From contig CACXHG010000021.1 of assembly GCA_902767355.1 (NCBI GenBank), positions 1-8,435 on the forward strand: a stretch of 8,435 nt of DNA, read 5' to 3'. Numbering within the stretch: the first letter of the stretch is position 1; each line of letters begins with the position of its first letter. This DNA comes from an uncultured Bacteroidia bacterium (GTDB taxonomy: Bacteria; Bacteroidota; Bacteroidia; Bacteroidales; UBA932). The notes below the pieces were generated by a model. That model was not told the origin of the DNA. It saw nothing but the letters and a program-made list of their open reading frames with translations, and made no database searches. Of this stretch, positions 6,600-8,435 are shown piece after piece. A program made the translations under genes and the position numbers.

Positions 6600-8183
6600 A
6601 TGAAACTCCGCAACACTGTAATATGCACTCTGGCCCTGGCCTGCACCCTGAGCGTGCAGGCCCAGAACAGGGGCGTACGGGATTTCGGCTTCGTGCAGGA
6701 GACGACTCCCGTACTCATGGTTTCCAACCCGGCCGCCATCGGCTTCTGGAGCGGCAAAGCCTCTTATGCAGAAGCTTTTGCCTCAAAGGGCCACGGCGGA
6801 CTAATCTCTCTGGAGCAGTCTCCCGACGACTTCACTTTCGGGGGCCGTACAGAGTCATATTACAGGGTGTCGGAGCTCATGGTTTTCCACGGCCGCCTGT
6901 CCTGGTCGCATTTCGAAGGCCAGGACATGGGAGGCCAGGTGCTGATGCACCCCGAATTGCATCCGGTCAACTTTCTGGAGACCGACGAGACCACGGTCGG
7001 CGTCAAGAAACGCGAACTGTACGACCTTTGCGGAGGACTTGCCCTCAACCTGGGCTCTGACTGGGCCTTGGGATTCAATGTCGATTATGGCGCAGGCGAC
7101 CACACCAAGGTCAAGGACCCGCGCTTTTCCAACATCCTGATGGACATCGACCTCAATCTCGGTCTGGCATGGCATCCCTCACGGGCCTTACTGCTGGGAC
7201 TGAGCGTGCAATACCGCGACCTGCAGGAGCAGCTGCGCGGCGGCATCTACGGCACAACCGACCGCCAATACAGCGTATATACCGACCGCGGCGGCTTCTG
7301 GGGCACCATGGAAGAGCTCAACGGAGACTATAACATCATCTCCACCTCCACCTTCCGCCCCATGGACAACCGTTATCTGGGAGCATCCCTGCAGGCCATA
7401 CTGTTCGGTGTATTCTCAAACGAATTCAGCTATAGCAAGCGGGACGGTTACTATGGCAAAAAGTCCACCTCCACTCCGGTATATTTCGAGTTTTCGGGCT
7501 GGGACGCCTCTTACAAGGGTTCGCTGCTGCTCGGAAAGGGCCGGAGCCTGCACCGCATAGCGGCCGAGGCCACCTATTCCAAACTCGGCAACAAGGAGAA
7601 CCGCTACAGATACAACACGCCAGCTGGCGGCAATACCGTTGTGGAATACACCGGCCAGAACGACATCCTGGAGCGCAGCGACATCGCCGCCAGCCTCGAC
7701 TACCGCTGGTATCTGGGCGTGGGCGGTCCAAGGCCGTCTTTTACGCTGGGCGCCAAGGCGTCTTACTTCTCACGCAAGCAAAAAACCACAATCTACCCCT
7801 TCTACAGGGATCATTCCTACAGGCGCATCCGCGGAGATATCTTTGCAGAAAAAGTATTCACCGCCGGCCCCATGTCATACATCGCCGGCATTTCGGCCGC
7901 ATTCCAGACAGGCAGTGGCGTCAAAAAAGCCGACGGCTCCTATGCCCCCGGCAGTTCCAGCCGCCTGCGCAGCTTCGACGGCTATCTTGACCGCCAGTAC
8001 GAATACGAGACCGACCCGCGCTTCGGCTGCGGGCTGTCATTCACCGTGGCAAGGAACATCTCCGACAAAGTCGAAGTCTATCTCAAACTGTCGGACTCCC
8101 TCACTTCACTCCTATATACGCCCCAGTTCCTTTCGGGACGTATGCACAACATTGCAGAACTCACCCTGGGCTGCAACTTTTAA
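6600..8183 (+). CDS. Outer-membrane beta-barrel protein, DUF6850-like
   Basis: This 527-residue exported protein has a signal peptide ending SVQA at residue 21, with mature QN. Shortly after come a conserved-looking SNPAAIGFW (42-50) and then many alternating amphipathic strands rich in Tyr, Trp and Phe with Gly turns. The chain ends in a terminal phenylalanine (LTLGCNF), the usual signal for barrel insertion by the BAM machinery. Length and context fit DUF6850, an outer-membrane barrel family I recall next to DUF4876 lipoproteins and TonB-dependent receptors. It has no plug or carboxypeptidase-regulatory-like domain, so it is not a second TonB-dependent receptor. It starts 9 nt after the lipoprotein stop and lies 15 nt before the M16 peptidase gene. 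A passive pore, a scaffold for the lipoprotein, or an export channel are all possible. Barrel assignment is strong; the family name is moderately sure; the function is unknown. Confidence 0.8.
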   Translation: MKLRNTVICTLALACTLSVQAQNRGVRDFGFVQETTPVLMVSNPAAIGFWSGKASYAEAFASKGHGGLISLEQSPDDFTFGGRTESYYRVSELMVFHGRLSWSHFEGQDMGGQVLMHPELHPVNFLETDETTVGVKKRELYDLCGGLALNLGSDWALGFNVDYGAGDHTKVKDPRFSNILMDIDLNLGLAWHPSRALLLGLSVQYRDLQEQLRGGIYGTTDRQYSVYTDRGGFWGTMEELNGDYNIISTSTFRPMDNRYLGASLQAILFGVFSNEFSYSKRDGYYGKKSTSTPVYFEFSGWDASYKGSLLLGKGRSLHRIAAEATYSKLGNKENRYRYNTPAGGNTVVEYTGQNDILERSDIAASLDYRWYLGVGGPRPSFTLGAKASYFSRKQKTTIYPFYRDHSYRRIRGDIFAEKVFTAGPMSYIAGISAAFQTGSGVKKADGSYAPGSSSRLRSFDGYLDRQYEYETDPRFGCGLSFTVARNISDKVEVYLKLSDSLTSLLYTPQFLSGRMHNIAELTLGCNF

Positions 8184-8198
8184 CATATCTTCTCAAGT

Positions 8199-8435
8199 AT
8201 GAAAAGAATCTGCCTGTGCCTTGCAGCACTCCTTTGCTCGTTTTGCCTCTTTTCACAGCCCATAGCCTCCGACCCGGAATTCAAGGTCGGCAAGCTGAGT
8301 AACGGCCTGACTTACTATCTGTGCCACAACGAGATACCTGCCGGGACTGCCGAATTTTACATTGCGCACAATGTGGGGGCCCTGCAAGAAGAGGACAACC
8401 AGAACGGCCTGGCCCACTTTCTGGAGCATATGGCC
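8199..8435 (+). CDS. M16 (insulinase/pitrilysin-type) zinc metallopeptidase, N-terminal part
   Basis: An ATG at 8199 opens a frame that runs off the right edge after 79 codons. Residues 1-19 form a signal peptide (MKRICLCLAALLCSFCLFS), so the enzyme is exported, probably to the periplasm. The opening strand (FKVGKLSNGLTYYLCHNE), the NVGALQEEDNQNGLAHFLEH stretch at 58-77 and the inverted zinc motif HFLEH (H73, catalytic E76, H77) are diagnostic of the active N-terminal M16A domain. Bacteroidota members are usually about 900 or more residues, so most of the gene lies outside the window. It follows the barrel gene by 15 nt and belongs to the same operon. M16 enzymes cleave peptides and small or unfolded proteins in a closed chamber, which suggests it processes material taken up by the receptor. 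Family is certain; substrate is unknown. Confidence 0.92.
   Translation, partial: MKRICLCLAALLCSFCLFSQPIASDPEFKVGKLSNGLTYYLCHNEIPAGTAEFYIAHNVGALQEEDNQNGLAHFLEHMA

Noticed and set aside
7639..8202. A 187-codon plus-strand frame overlapping the end of the barrel gene.
   Set aside because: Its translation is dominated by Ser, Pro, Ala and Thr, as produced by an out-of-frame reading of GC-rich DNA; the barrel frame with terminal Phe explains the region.

Overview
This window comes from a member of the phylum Bacteroidota, most likely order Bacteroidales. The evidence is a TonB-dependent receptor with an N-terminal carboxypeptidase-regulatory-like domain, lipoprotein and outer-membrane barrel families I know mainly from gut Bacteroidales, the absence of clear Shine-Dalgarno sequences, and two matches to the Bacteroidota promoter -7 element (TAnnTTTG). 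Most coding rows I counted by hand are about 58-67% GC. That is high for Bacteroides and closer to Alistipes-like or other GC-rich gut lineages. The genus cannot be fixed from this sequence.

Layout: two divergent transcription units flank a 96-bp AT-rich regulatory gap (2092-2187). Leftward, on the minus strand, is a 677-residue membrane polyferredoxin (2091-58). Only 3 nt after it comes the start of a second gene, of which only the signal-peptide-like first 18 codons lie in the window (54-1). Rightward, on the plus strand, are four closely spaced genes: a 1000-residue TonB-dependent receptor (2188-5190), a DUF4876-like lipoprotein (5211-6590), a DUF6850-like outer-membrane beta-barrel protein (6600-8183), and the first 79 residues of an M16 zinc metallopeptidase with its HxxEH motif (8199 to the window end). 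The plus-strand gaps are 20, 9 and 15 nt, so these genes very probably form one operon.

How the genes may work together: the plus-strand set has receptor, lipoprotein, second barrel and protease, but no SusD partner. This does not look like a glycan-uptake (Sus-type) locus. It fits uptake or surface handling of a peptide, protein or metal-containing ligand that the M16 peptidase then degrades. The logic resembles the Pectobacterium Fus system (receptor FusA, M16 protease FusC), though the two middle genes are different. The divergent polyferredoxin is predicted to carry electrons from cytoplasmic iron-sulfur clusters to a large periplasmic region that begins with a degenerate heavy-metal-associated (HMA) fold. 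Its shared control region suggests a redox or metal link, but this is inference.

There is no RNA gene, CRISPR array, insertion sequence or gene-free stretch above 300 bases. The only non-coding region of note is the divergent promoter gap.
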